A stretch of 64,000 bases of DNA, from contig CM073195.1 in the NCBI GenBank assembly GCA_037042915.1, positions 2,046,001 to 2,110,000 of the forward strand, given 5' to 3'. The position numbers and the translations under genes were made by a program. This document shows positions 11,972-23,825 of the stretch, one piece after another. The notes below the pieces were generated by a model. That model was given only the letters and a program-made list of their open reading frames with translations. It was not told where the DNA came from and made no database searches. Each line of letters begins with the position of its first letter. The first letter of the stretch is position 1. This stretch comes from Auricularia sp. M13 (taxonomy: Eukaryota; Basidiomycota; Agaricomycetes; Auriculariales; Auriculariaceae).

Positions 11972-12397
11972 GATGTCTTGCGGTGCCGCAACATGTCGGC
12001 TGACATGTTGCGGTGAAATTCCGCACGAAATTCTACTTTTGATAAGAAATGTATTTTCCTGAGCTAAAATTAATGCAGAGGGTATCCTACTGACCTTAAT
12101 ATGTCCCTCCACAGCTTTCCTTGTCAATGCCCCCGCTGGTTGGTGTTCAGGGAAGCCACAGATTGAGAGCCTGATTACGTAATCAATCGGTGATATCCGA
12201 TTTGCCGCCGCTCAGTGTTGACCGGACTGTGGAGGCTTTCTCAGGGCCTTTCTGCAACTTTTAGGCACATTTTACCTCCTAACATGATATATCTAGGCAT
12301 TTGAGGCGATTTTTGTTGGAGGATACAAAACCAGAATTTCGTGCGGAATTTCACCGCAACATGTTCCGCAACATGTCGGATGTCACCGCAAGACATC
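11972..12397. mobile_element. MITE with TA target duplication (Tc1/mariner-type)
   Basis: Inverted ends start GATGTCTTGCGGT and finish ACCGCAAGACATC, with imperfect similarity continuing about 65 bp inward (the CATGTTGCGGTGAAATTCCG blocks). TA lies at 11970-11971 and 12398-12399. The element is 426 bp with no coding capacity. It interrupts the F-box motif of gene A exactly between the His and Tyr codons. Confidence 0.82.
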
Positions 12398-13287
12398 TAT
12401 TATCTGGATTTCAATGCCTGCCTGGTCTTCTCCGACGCTGGCGTGTTCTGGCCCTCGCGGAACCGAGGACATGGTCGACGTTTACTTCGGATCGCACTAC
12501 GACTAGACGCATGCTCAAGCTCGAGGAGATGCTGCGTCCTTCACGACGGCCCCGCTTTGCGTCGTGCTGACGAATACGAATAAGCAAGTCTGGCCGGTGC
12601 TCCAACAGGACATGGGAGAATGCGGTCATTGACTGCCGTGTACTCGCCGTCGCCGTCGTATCTTCTACGACCCATTGCCCCTGCGTATCACCCTCAGTCA
12701 TTCCTGTGTTACTGTACCGCAGGATTGTCTCGGCGACGCTCAAAGTCTCGGCACTTTGACCATTCGCAGGTTCGTTCTACCCGAGCGCTGTCCGACGCTG
12801 CGGAACGTCTTTTCATTTCCTGAATTTTTGGATACCGCAGACCAGCTGCGCCAACTATTGCAAATGTGTCAGCGCCTCGTCGACCTGACCGTGCAATGCG
12901 CCGATAACCGCGACCTCGCCTATGATCTCATGTCGATCTTGATCCCCAGTGGTTCGTCTCCTCGTACAGCCCGTGGAGCCTGGCACTTCTGCGTGATGCC
13001 GAAGTCGTATGCTCCCTTGACACACATACCTTCGATGCTGCCAACGGCGTAACGCACCGCAACATCGAGACTCTGACGGAGGTCACCTCTCACGGCTCTC
13101 GCCTGCAACCTTCCGCCGCCCTGCTCGTGCAAGATATATTCTAGCCGCAGTCGCCTTTCGAACTCCTGACGGCGTGCACCATGTCGCTCATCTTTCTTAC
13201 GCCGCTCGTCACGCAAGGGACGCGCATGTCTGCGCTGACTCGGACGGTGTTCGAGCTGGTACGATCCGCCAGTCGTTATCCCGACCC

Positions 13288-13724
13288 AGGCCCCCGGAAA
13301 AGTCCATCTGAGGTTCGATCCCCAGATGGGTCCTCATGTGGGCCCGATTTTTGCCCTCGCTGTGTGGGCCTAACGGATGAGGATGGCGTGATTTCGGAGG
13401 CTAATCCGCAGATTAGGCTCCGAAGCGCCCGCTCCGCTGGTTTAATTCTCACAATTTCTGCCCGAAACACATTAATCTCCCTCGGAGCAGGCCCAAAACA
13501 ACCATTTCATGCATTACGAAGCTCAAATAAGTCACAGGTAATGGTTTGGAGAAAATCTTGCAGAGGACACCGGCCTGAAGCTGGGGTTCGTGTGGGCCTG
13601 GGCATCGGACATGGTCTCCAAATCCTCGCCCTCATGTGGGCCTATGGACCGGACATGGAGGCTCAAAATGCGACATTGGTGTGGGCCTTCGGATCGGACC
13701 TTTATCGGAGCTTTCCGGGGGCCT
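13288..13724. mobile_element. hAT-like MITE with 8-bp target duplication
   Basis: The ends are AGGCCCCCGGAAA and its reverse complement, flanked by perfect 8-bp repeats CCCGACCC at 13280-13287 and 13725-13732. The length is 437 bp. The interior has several TGTGGGCC-type subrepeats and no ORF of note. An 8-bp duplication is the hallmark of hAT transposases. Confidence 0.82.
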
Positions 13725-14472
13725 CCCGACCCGCGCTGACTGGAGTATTGGGATCTCCGTACCCCTGCTGAGCAGCTTTGCGTTCGCGGACCACCAGGGA
13801 TATATGTTCCGCCGGAACGCGCTGCGGTGGTTCTACGAGACCTACGCACGTGGATTCTGTACGACGCTCTGCGCCTGGAACGGGACAGTACAGAGGTCAT
13901 CGTGCCGCTTCGTGCGATGAATCGGCTTGGAAAGGGTGTCGTGCAGAGTTCGCGCCATAAGCTCGCGGACATTGAGCATATTCCCGAGCCAACTGGGGCT
14001 TGATACGATTGCCATTCAGGGGCACACTCCTAGGCCTTCCTTTTCAAGTTACCATTGTTCAATCGACAAATCGAAAGATTTTTTGCTTTAGGTGCTAATC
14101 TCGAAAGCACTGCCGGCCGAGCAAGCATACTTTGACACACGGACTTCTGTAAATTTGACCTTTGCTCTGGCGCGCTCTGTGCGCTCTGGAGCGGCAGAGC
14201 GCGGAAGATAACCCCCCCCCTTTAGAGTAGACCCCCGCCGCTCTGGCCTGCTCTGGGACAGGCTAGACCATGCCAGAGCTAACGATTTGCTCTGGTACAT
14301 TCTGTATGTTGTTTGCATAGAGCCTCAGGTGCGGGGATGGGAACAGATGCCGTTTGGGATGCAGTTGGGGCGCGGATTGTGAATGAAAAAAAGGTATATT
14401 AGGCACGTTATTAAATGGATCTAGGGTAAAATTTAGGCTGCTCAATACGGTCCAAACTTTGCGCTGCGACCG

Positions 14473-16325
14473 TCAGTTCTCGTCGATGCCGCGGAAGTCA
14501 TCCTGCTCGGCTTCCTGCGCATGCGATGCGCGAAGCGACATGCGGTTGCGCATGATAATGTCCTTGAGGCTCGTGCTGTCTTGGGCCACCGTTGCCCGAG
14601 GCGTCACAGACCTGTACATCAAGCTGAGCACTGCTGGCACGTAACTGACGGCGCCAAACTCACCATGCGTCCATATACCAGTCTGCCCGCTTCTTTGCAA
14701 ACACGGCGGCCTCCTCTTCGCCCTCCGTAAGCTCAGATATAGTGTTAAGAATGTCTTGAAATGCGTCCTCGTACTTGCGGCCCTCGAATTTGGACTTGAT
14801 GCACATGCCGCTCGTCCATTCTGAAAGAGCGGCGAAAATCTTTCACCAATGAGCTATTAGTATTTTCTCGACAACATGGCGCGCGCGCCGTGACTGTGCG
14901 CACCGCAGTTGCTGAAAAGGCGATCAAGGCGTTGGGGTATGTCTTGAATGCGTCGACAAAATGCTCGTCCGCCCCAACGTTGAAAGTCGGCGCATTCGAG
15001 TTGAAGAAGGAGTTGGTGATGAGCTCGTGCAGAGCTGGATGCTCAAACATGCCATCACCCTGTCGAACCCACGGTCGTCAGTCATTGCTTTACACCGTTG
15101 AGGCGGCATAGAGTACACACCGTTTCCGTGTCAACGGCGGCGAACTTATAGTCTTGGAGTAGCCGCTGAACACGGTCAGCACGTTGGGAGGCACTTTCGT
15201 TCGCATTCGGCGGCTTGCGTGAGGTCAGTTCGTAATGTTCCTTGACGAGAAGCCGTGCGCCGGTGAAGACATGGTTGCGTAGCTTGCTGGCGGTTGATCG
15301 GACCTTGAATGTCGATCTCCTTGTCAGCGGCTGCAACAACACGAGCATAAGACAGACGAACGTAGCGCAAGATGTTGGGGACGTAGACACCATCGCCTTT
15401 TCGGGAAATGCGTTTCTTCTTGCCTGGTACGCCCTTCTGAAGCAGGTCGTAGAGAATTGGCTCCAGATAATCGTCTGCTGCAGCTTGGGTGAAGAATGCT
15501 CGTTCCGTTGCTACGTACGCCTTGAAAGGCCACTTGAGGTCCTGGACAACACGCTTGGTGATGGGAGAATATCCTCTCTCCAGTGTCTCTTCCGGCTTGG
15601 ACTCATTGTACTCGGGCTTGTACGGCGTGCAGCCTTCGATTGGAAGAGGCTCGCGTCTCGGCGACGGCGTGCGTGCCACCTGTGCTCGAGGTCTTGACAG
15701 CGGCTGAGACTCGCCAACAACTAACTGTATGTCTGTCAGTGGCAATCGCGGGTCGTCCTGTCTTCGTACCTGGAATCCCATGCGGCGCCGTTTGCGTGCC
15801 TGGCGACGTTGCTGCTCCCGTTCTGTTTCATCCTCAGCGCGTGCCACGATGACTCCAAGTTGCACGGCAAGCAGGACATACCAGGGCCACTGGGAGATCT
15901 CGCCCGTTTTCCGTGACACCGCCGCGCTCGCTGAGAAGTCATTTCGTCGTTGTCCGACGCTTCACCATGGCTTGATTCTTGCTCCTCGCCCTGGATTCTC
16001 TGTCGCCGGATAGCTGCACCAGGATAAAAACTGTATCTGAGCTCTGCACGTCGACTACATTGCCCAATTCCATACCTGTGTCGCGCGAGCGGGTTTTTTT
16101 CGTACCGCGCGTACCTAATAATGCAACGGCTACTAAGAATCTGTTGCCCCTGTGACTGGTGCACATACCACTTTGTGTTCTTCTGTGCACTACAAAGTGT
16201 TTGCTCCGCCGACGAAGACGCCTGTCCAACGATCTGTTGGACGTAACGTGCACGATCTCCGCGGCGTCGTCCCTTGAATCTTGCTGTGAGCGAGTCCCGG
16301 TACGCTTTGCCCTGCCTGACACCAT
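14473..16325 (-). CDS. DUF6532-like accessory protein of the Plavaka element
   Basis: The probable start at 16325 reads MVSGRAKRTGTRSQ, a basic N-terminus. Coding signal continues through PSPRREPLPIEGCTPY, YLEPILYDLLQKGVPG, HPALHELITNSFFNS and ALSEWTSGMCIKSKFEGR to DDFRGIDEN-stop at 14473. The order (a short helical block, then HPAL...FF, a run of hydrophobic residues, ALxEW) matches my memory of the Agaricomycete DUF6532 domain, whose function is unknown. Several short introns are clear, for example 14612-14663 with GTGAGT, and one with a TACTAATAG branch site. Around 15315 two frames meet without an obvious intron, so a frameshift is likely. Exon limits upstream of 15900 are uncertain. Its strand is opposite to the transposase gene. 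Confidence 0.5.
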
Positions 16326-16534
16326 AGTACGGCAGTGGGAAGAAAAGCCGTCGTTAGGTATATGGGCCTGTAGGATCCCAGTGGGTGGAGGAAAAGCTGC
16401 ACGTCTGGGCTTCAATCTGAAGCACGAAAATTGATCATGCGCACGAAGTCGTCACATACGGGGTGATGGTATCATACCCCACTAAAGTCAGATGCCTTCT
16501 GACTTAGCCTGTTGCTATCTTCGCCTTACCATCC

Positions 16535-17120
16535 ATGCCTCCGATACGCACCACTCAACCAGTTCTCTCAATCACGTTTTCGGGCAAACTTATTTCATGT
16601 TCTCTGCCGACTGCAAATCCCATTCACGCTCTGAACCAGCGTCTCAACGAGGATGGAACGACTGTACGAGCATGTATACTTTTCATGCTTACCATGACTG
16701 AAGACCTTTCCAGACAATCGAGTTCACCCTTGCAGAAACTGAGCAACTGACCACGGCCTTCCTCAAATCGCTTGTCGAACAAAACTACGAGCGTGTACGC
16801 GGCCTCGTTCACAGGTCTCATCGGTCTTCGGCCAAGACCATCAACAGCGTGACCCAGCGCTATACAAATCGTGCCGTCAAATCTATTCACAAGCGCGAGT
16901 CGTCGTTCACCGAAACGAACACCTCGGATATCGAGGTGAAGTTCCCGGTGTTTCCATCTAAGAACGCGAAGGTACGCTGCTTGCGGCTGTTTTGTTATAG
17001 ACTGACAAGTATCAGCACCGCGCAGATGCTTCTTTGGACAGTCGGGCAGTTGGCCAGTCTGGACGCCGGCAGCAGCAGGTCAAGACAGACCCCGAGGCAG
17101 AATCAGTAGAAATATTTTAG
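16535..17120 (+). CDS. Unknown 163-aa protein of the Plavaka element
   Basis: Exons 16535-16663, 16714-16971 and 17016-17120 (introns 50 and 44 nt) all join in phase 0 and give 163 aa. The first exon is mixed. The second is helical and basic (ETEQLTTAFLKSLVEQNY, then RSSAKTINSVTQRY and RAVKSIHKRESSF). The last is polar and ends in EIF. I recognise no domain; the basic helical middle could bind nucleic acid. It lies 145 bp upstream of the transposase start on the same strand. The clean splicing and phase argue for a real gene. The function is unknown. Confidence 0.55.
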
Positions 17121-17264
17121 CTCATATTGCAATATATCTTTGATTTGGCTCTCTCCTATATTACAGAATATTTGCTGCAATAGAGAATCGAGTGCCGGTG
17201 AAGCTGACAGGTTGTTCGCAGCCGCAACTTACCGTCCGACTTCTCCAAGTCCCATACGACGTTC

Positions 17265-20200
17265 ATGGCTAGGACCGCCTCTACATTGCGCCACGGCCGC
17301 AGTCACTTCTGCCTGCAATGTGGCAATGGTCCATATCGCTCAGAGGGCGACCTCAACCGGCACATCTCCAGCTCAAGAGATTCGACGCACAGAGCTCTTC
17401 GGGAACTCGTCCGACGTGGTCGCTTGCGACCAGACATCGAGCCATTGCCACCCCCAGAAATCGATGCGCAAGATGAAGACTGGATGGATGTTGACCCCCC
17501 AGGCGGTCTTGGTGGCATGGATACGGCGATGGACGATGTTACCCCACTGGATGGCGACAACCCGGCGCCGAATGCTCGCTCTGCTGAGCGGCACATGGAG
17601 CATCTCGATGCCATCGAGTTGGCAGAAGCTGGCGAGTCAGTGCGCGACGTATACAAATCAGCTGGCCGCCGCATTCGACGAACACGACCGCCAAATGCCA
17701 GCTTCGAAGCCGCGCGCGAGAAGTCTGGCTGCAAGTTCTATCCATTCATCAACGAACTCGACTACGATTTCGCGCAGTGGCTCGTCACAGAGTCTATCAG
17801 CAACGCCGCCTTTGAGCGACTAATGAAGAAGGACAGTGTAGGTACAATGAGTGTATGCGCAATGCACATTTTGACTCACTTAGCAGGTTCGGGAGAGGCT
17901 CGCACTTTCCTTTACCACAGGCCGAGCTCTCAAGAAAATTCTTGCCAAGATTCTGTGCAAGGCCCCGTGGAAGAAGACAACCATCACTGTACCTGGGGTG
18001 AAACGCAAATTCGACGTGCTGCATCGTGATTCCGGGCTGGTCATCCAAGACCTCTGGAGTCGGCGCAACGTCCAGGGCAGAATTGCGCTGCAGCCAGAGC
18101 GCCTCTACACCGATGAATCCAGGACAGTCAGGATGTACAACAGCTTTCAGACCGGGAAGTGGATGTGGCGGAAGCAGGTGCGCTGCAATCCGCACATTGC
18201 ATCTGACGAGTGCTAATTCCACGCTAGCGGCGTCTACCTACTGGCGCAACTGTCGTGCCCATTACGACGTTCCGGGACAAGACGCAGCTATGCCAGCTCA
18301 TTGGAGTCGAAAGTAATATGGCGTATCCCATGTACACGACGATTTCAAGTATCGACAGTGATTTGCTCTGCGACGTCTCCAGCCGAACCCACGCCTTGAC
18401 CGCCCTCCTTCCCATCATCAACTTAAAGGGCCTGCATCTCTCCAAGGCAAAGCAGCGCATGCTCGCAAATCAGATCATCCATAAGGCAATGCGCATCGTT
18501 TACGCGCCGCTCCGCGAGGCATCCCATAACGGCATGGAACTCGTTTTGGCCAATGGCGACGTGTACGAGGGCTATCCTATCCTGGCGATGGAAGGCCTTG
18601 ATTACCCAGAGCAGTGCCTCCATACCGGCTGTCGTGCGTGCCCAAAGTGCGATGTCAAAAAGCGCAACTTCAGCAAAAACCTGGTCGGCGAGCCGCGCTC
18701 TCCCGAGGAGACCCTTCGGCATATCCGCCATGCTTCAACGCTCGGCTCTGCAGCTGCGATAGACCGCTATCTGAAGAACCACGGCCTTAACTACATCCTT
18801 GAGCCGTTCTGGAAAGACTGGGCGCACGTCAACATCCACGAGGTGATTGCGCCGGACATCTTGCACCAACTCTATCAGGGCCTGGTCAAACATCTTACTG
18901 CTTGGTGTCACGCTATCCTTGGTGACGAAGAACTCGACGCACGGATGTCGCGACTCATGCGGACGTTCGGTCTTCGGCACTTCGACAACGGCATTAGTTG
19001 CCTCCAACGTGTGTCGGGGACGGAGCACCGCGCCATCTCGAAGCAGCTCTTGTGTGCCATGTCATCCGCCAATGTCGACAAACGCGTCATCCGGGCAATA
19101 AAAGCCCTCTTGGAGTACACGTTCATGGTCCAGTTCAAGTGCCACTCCGACAACACTCTCGATGACGCGCAGGCCGTCTTGGACCAGTTTCATGAGAATA
19201 AAGATGTATTTGTCGAGCTTGGAGCATGCGAAGGTGCGTTACCCGTCGACTCCTAGAATGTTTACTAACCCTAGCTGCAGATATGAACTTCCCGAAGCTT
19301 CACATGCTTCAACATTACATACCATCCATCAAGCTCTACGGCGCGTTGACCCCCATCAGTACCGATATCGGTGAACGGCTTCATATTGACGATGTGAAGA
19401 GGGGCTACCGAGCGTCAAATAAGAAGAAGGGACTCTTCCCAAAGCAGATGTGCGAGTGGCTTACCTATCAGGATGCCATGGACTTTCTTGCGCAGGAGAA
19501 CGCGCATCTGGATGGCACCGTTCACGATCCCCGCAAACGTGTCGATAAGTGCCAGCATGAGCCTGTAGAATTTGCTGAACGGGCGGCAGCGCACCTCACA
19601 CTGCCTGAGCTGTTGGAGCTTCATGGTGCTAGTGGACTGGAGGCCGCTCTTCAGCAGTTTCTGCACGATTACATCGAGGACGAATGGGCCTCGGCGAAGC
19701 GTCGCGGACCTCCTCCGACCATCCCAAGAATCGCTGCACACCTCAAATTTCCTGTGTGGCACAAGATCAAATTCTACACGCCGGATCTGCAGACATTGAG
19801 CGCGAAGGATACGCGGGATGTAGCATATGCCGTCCCGGCGCGGCTGCGTCAGGAGCATGGTCCGGCAGACGACGACGACGACGCACAACTGGAGGCGCGA
19901 TTTTCGGCCGTTTTTGTGAAGGAAGGAGGAGAGCTTGCTGGTGAAGGAGGGACCGAAGGTGCGTAGTGCAATGCACCGCTTTGAATGACATTATTTAAGC
20001 CGTTGCTAGGATTGCGGGTCGCGCACCTTCGTGTCATCTTTGAGCTCCCACCCATGCTTGTACAGTACCTTGCTGCAGCCGCCATTGCACCGCCGGGCAA
20101 GTTGGCATTCGTGCACTGGTTCACGAAGCTGGGCGCGCGCGATAGAAACTCCGGGATGTTCGCGGTGTCTCCGGAGATGGTACTGGCCCGCGGTCAAGGA

Positions 20201-20293
20201 GCGCATCGGGTACGGACCGGGTCAGTCATCGAAGCAATTGACATTCGGCGCAGCGCGTTCCTCGCTCCTCGGCTTGAGCAAGATACACCCTAG
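17265..20293 (+). CDS. Plavaka transposase, C-terminally cut by a MITE
   Basis: Exons 17265-17837, 17887-18177, 18228-19233, 19281-19958 and 20010-20293 give 943 aa, with introns of 47-51 nt and every phase matching. The N-terminus has a C2H2-like finger (FCLQCGNGPYRSEGDLNRH). Plavaka marks follow: DKTQLCQLIG with MAYPMYTTIS, GYPILAMEGLDYPEQCL, CRACPKC, a DILHQLYQGLVKHL helix, DMNFPKLHMLQHY, and near the end LRVAHLRVIFELP with HWFTKL. The present stop TAG (20291-20293) is formed by the first three bases of a hAT-like MITE. Beyond the MITE the same frame continues for about 34 codons (GNVLDMWKGQFWVNHQ) to a TAG near 20890, so the native C-terminus has been lost. Whether the shortened protein works is unknown. 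Confidence 0.8.
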
Positions 20294-20776
20294 CGCTCAG
20301 TTAGTTACTTAAAGTTAGTAACAAAGTTAGTAACTTGTTAGTTACTAACGTGTTAGTAACGAGCACCCCGAGCGCGAGTCTCGTTACTAACTGGAGAGGT
20401 TATATTCCAGCCAGGTGAGACACAATATACCCTGAATAAAATTGATGTCTGTAGGAAGCTTGAGTGTCAAATATCCAGGGACGGTCACTAGGACACTTGT
20501 CCTCAGAGAATTCCAGGTTCTTGGGGGCTTCCAGCGGGTCAACCTTCTGCTGAGAAACACTGTCTACCATCCACATATGATGGAACTGCACCTCAGCTGT
20601 TGAACAGGCTTCTCTTTACTTCTCATATGTAGTGATAAGACCTTTCAGGAGTGTACAAGAGGAGTAAGCCCTATGTACACCTAGTTGTTATTAACATTGT
20701 TACTAACATGGTGTTAGTAACTTGCAATGTTAGTAACGTGTTAGTTACCCCGTGGAGGATAACTAACTGAGCGCTA
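20291..20776. mobile_element. hAT-like MITE nested in the Plavaka transposase gene
   Basis: The perfect 17-bp inverted ends are TAGCGCTCAGTTAGTTA and complement. They are flanked by perfect 8-bp duplications ATACACCC at 20283-20290 and 20777-20784. The length is 486 bp. Both subterminal zones contain many GTTAGTAAC/GTTACTAAC motifs, probably transposase sites. No coding capacity. Confidence 0.9.
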
Positions 20777-21157
20777 ATACACCCTCCATCCCTCGAGAAA
20801 TAACGCCTGGCAATGTACTGGATATGTGGAAGGGGCAATTCTGGGTCAACCATCAGGCTGATTTACCCATGTACCGCTCACTATTGTAGCATTTTCATCC
20901 CATATTGCAGTAACAACGATAAAGAAACAACCGGGGCATAAGTACCGAAATATATAGTATTTATAACTGTACTGCCTGACAAGTTCGTGGGCCATGCTGC
21001 AGCCGCTCTGGTGCTCTCGTGAATCTGGTGGCCGCCAGAGCGCCGGAGCGGCCAAAGCGGCTAATACCCGCTCCAGAGCAAAACGGGATTTACAGAAGGA
21101 CCCGAGCGGAGTAAACTACCTGGTTACCAACCTCGCTCTCAACCACGCGCTTTGGCG

Positions 21158-23825
21158 ATGGTCCTTACTTCTGAACGTGAATCTGAGCTCTACAGACGCA
21201 TTATAACCATCCTCGGGCCACAATTAGACGATTTACAATGGTAAGTAATGCTCCTTTCGATTTTCCAGCTAAAGATCTTACACAGCGCTGGTGACGCCGA
21301 GAGCGCAGTGACGGACGCTATGAGAGTACTGGCCAGCGCTTCCAGAGAACTGGCTGAGCGATGGAACTCGCGCGCACGTTGTGTACGACTCCCTGATAAG
21401 CTGCTGGTCAACTGCTTTCGACATCTGGACTTCAACGGGCAGCTCACCGCTTCTGCGGTTTGCACTCGCTGGCGTGCGGTATCTCTTGCCGAGCCGAGCT
21501 TGTGGTCGACATTCCGTGTGGGGCACTCCCTCATAACCCGCAAGATCCAGGATCTCGAGAAGCTCGAAGCGCTTTTCCAACGATCGAGTCCCGCACCACT
21601 CTCCATAAACTTAGTTCTTTCACCTTTTCACGAGGAGCTTCTGCGCCCGCATATGTGGCGCATGAAATCGCTTCTGTAAAAATGGATTTCGCTCTGGCGC
21701 ACTCTGCGCGCTCCGGAGCGGCAGAGCGCGGAAGATAAACCCCGGATCTGGAGCAACCCGTCTCTGCTCTGGCGCACTCCTGGACAAGCTGGAGCACGTG
21801 AGAGCAAACATCGACGACTACTCTGTACTTCTTATTGCTCACTACTTTCTTAAGTTGTTCATACACGTCAAAGATAATATAGAAGAATTATTGATATTTC
21901 AAATTTCCGAATAACAGCGAGTCTACGCAACCCGTATATAGTCCTGCAATCCTAGTATCCTTCCACACGCAACATGGTCATTGCGGACCTAATAAGAGCA
22001 TCGTCAATGACCAGCCTGAAGCAAGTGCGTGTGACGTACCTGCATACCGACGCTGCTCCTATACCTCTGGAAACGTCGAGTCTTGAAAGCCTTGAGCAAC
22101 AAGCGGAATCTGAACAGACAGTTAGTAGCGACAAGCGACCAGAGCCCAACGACCAGAGCCCGGCGACCAGATAGCAACAAGCCAGAGCAGCAGACTGTTA
22201 GCAAGCACGAGAACCATAGCCAGATACCACGGAAACACAGCCCAGACCACAGCCCAGAGACATAGACGACCAAGGCCAAGAGCACACAGACAGGAAGCCG
22301 GTTAGAGCGCAGACAACCGGGGATCAGTGACAACGGCAGCGGCGGCAACGGCGCCAGGTCGCTGACATGAGAGCAAAAGAAAGCGGGGCATTTGGGACTC
22401 CGCTCAGAGCCCGGCCTGTATTTGTGACCGGACCTTCGGGCGGATCTTGAAAGGCTTTCAAGGCCCGACCTCAGCCTCGTCGGACGCCGCAATGGCTCCC
22501 AAGTCAGAGACAAGTTTCAAAAAATCATATTTTTGGAGACCATGTGCAAACGTGTTTTTACTGCATTCCGAACACATTTGAGTATAATTATTTTTTTCGA
22601 CTTCTTAACACCAGCATGCTCTAATTGCAATTGCGACGTGTTGCTTCAAGTCCCGAGCCAGTGCTCTGCGCGCTCTGGCTGCTCTGGGCAACGGCCAGAG
22701 CGTCGGAGCTCTTGGAGCGGCTGATACCGGCTCCGGAGCGGATCGCTTTTTACAGAAGCGCTCGCGTTCTCGTACTCCCGACATCCGACGGAAGACTCTC
22801 TGTGCCTTCCCGCGCCGCAGCTGGAAGCTTTCGCCTGTAGCACGAGGCTGTTCAATGTGCCCAGTAACTTTGCTGGGGGTCTTGTGCGGCTGAAAGCGTT
22901 GGAACTCATCAACTTCAGTCTTCCCGTTACCTGTCCGGCCCTGGAAAACCTACGACATTTTTCAGGGTACCCGTGGTGCAACGACGACCTGATCCAGCTC
23001 TTCGCGCTCTGCCCACGTCTCTCGTCTCTATCCATTCACGGCGGAGGAAGGCCACTGTCAGAACTGATGGCCATTTTCTACGCGCTGCCGGCTTCTGTCA
23101 ACGTTCTCGAAATCAGACGCACGAGTTCTTGCGGCCTCAGTTACGTGGACCATTTTCAGCATTGGAAGCGCCACCAGTTCAAGCGGCTGTTTCTGGAGGC
23201 CGTCAACGACCTCCTCGGGCCTCTCAAGCTCTTCGTCCGCTCCCTCGACCTTCCCTGGGAAATGGCAATGGTCGACAGATGCTGTACACTGCGCAGCTGC
23301 GATGGCGCGCGCAAAGCAGACATCGTCTTCGACTCGATCGATAACTTCGATCCTACTACCATCCCGCGCATGACTCCGCTCCTCGCGCGGCTCGTCTCGC
23401 TCACCCTCTCTGCGCGCGCGCTCAGCTACTTCGTCACGCAGCCCGAGGCGGTGCGCTTGCCGGCGCTGACGACGTTCGTCCTGGATCTCGACACGGACAA
23501 CTTGCGCAGAGGCATCGGCCGGGACGTCCTTGCGCGGCTCCCGGTGTGGGGCGCCGGACTCATGGTGGGCCGCCTGCAGCACGTGCTCATTCGACGCACG
23601 CACCGTGTCGGTGTCAGCGATAAGGACTCGGAGGAAAGCCTGAGACTGTTGGAGTGGCTCTTCCTTGAGTTTCCGGACGCGCTGGGCGTCTGGTTCCACT
23701 ATGACTCTCCGGTGCTCGCGCGCATTGAGATCGTTGGGGACTTCGACTCTTCGTGCGTGCGGAACGAATATGATACGGCGAGACTCCGGGCTATGGCCGC
23801 TGAAGTCCTCGTTGGTGGCGCGTAG
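21158..23825 (+). CDS. F-box/LRR-like gene B, interrupted by a 1.09-kb transposon
   Basis: Exon 1 is 21158-21240, and a 45-nt intron ends at 21285. The main exon runs 21286-21671, is broken by the element at 21672-22757 (plus one duplicate target copy), and resumes at 22762-23825. The parts flanking the insertion are in phase (MWRMKS then LAFSYSRHP) with no stop. Without the element the product would be 510 aa. The F-box spans RCVRLPDKLLVNCFRHLDFN to WRAVSLAEPSLWSTF. LRR-like segments follow (LVRLKALELINFSLP, LFALCPRLSSLSIHGG). The predicted role is substrate adaptor of an SCF ubiquitin ligase. It is a paralog of relic A. As sequenced, it encodes only the first ~157 residues, including the F-box. 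Confidence 0.75.
21672..22757. mobile_element. Non-autonomous Plavaka-related element, 1.09 kb
   Basis: The ends are TTCTGTAAAAA and its complement. The subterminal sequence (GCTCTGGCGCACTCTG, then GGAGCGGCAGAGCGCGGAAGA) nearly repeats that of the 6.95-kb element that ends 575 bp to the left. The 4-bp flanks are TCGC (21668-21671) and GCGC (22758-22761), one mismatch. No transposase is visible inside. It is therefore probably mobilised by the Plavaka transposase. Confidence 0.78.

Larger units (their letters stand above)
11756..13990 (+). pseudogene. F-box gene A, relic carrying two MITEs
   Basis: Removing the MITE at 11972-12397 joins RWNSRPGLQLPPEMFSAILH to YLDFNACLVF. This is an F-box, collinear with RWNSRARCVRLPDKLLVN and HLDFN in gene B. 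RRWRVLALAEPRTWSTF follows in another frame, so at least one frameshift is present as well as the insertion. Further on, CPTLRNVFSFPEFLDTADQL and QLLQMCQRLVDLTVQ resemble the LRR-like part of gene B. A second MITE (13288-13724) splits the distal part, after which GISVPLLSSFAFADHQGY continues. The boundaries are approximate. In the family, the F-box binds Skp1 of an SCF ubiquitin ligase and the repeats choose the substrate. This copy is broken and presumably non-functional. Confidence 0.65.
14145..21097 (+). mobile_element. Plavaka-family DNA transposon, 6.95 kb
   Basis: The ends are TTCTGTAAAT and its complement ATTTACAGAA, flanked by GGAC at 14141-14144 and 21098-21101. Both ends carry subterminal clusters of GCTCTGG/CCAGAGC, likely transposase binding sites. 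Cargo: a minus-strand DUF6532-like gene, a 163-aa plus-strand gene, and a Plavaka transposase gene. A hAT-like MITE is nested inside it at 20291-20776. The element separates the F-box paralogs A and B. Confidence 0.85.

Noticed and set aside
13310-13335. B-box-like GGTTCGATCCC in the hAT-like MITE, possible tRNA-derived SINE
   Set aside because: No A-box at the proper distance and no tRNA fold; the element has DNA-transposon ends and duplication.
20291-20776. Repeated GTTAGTAAC motifs considered as telomere-like or CRISPR-like repeats
   Set aside because: They lie inside a MITE with clear inverted ends and 8-bp duplications, and have no regular spacers; they are subterminal motifs.
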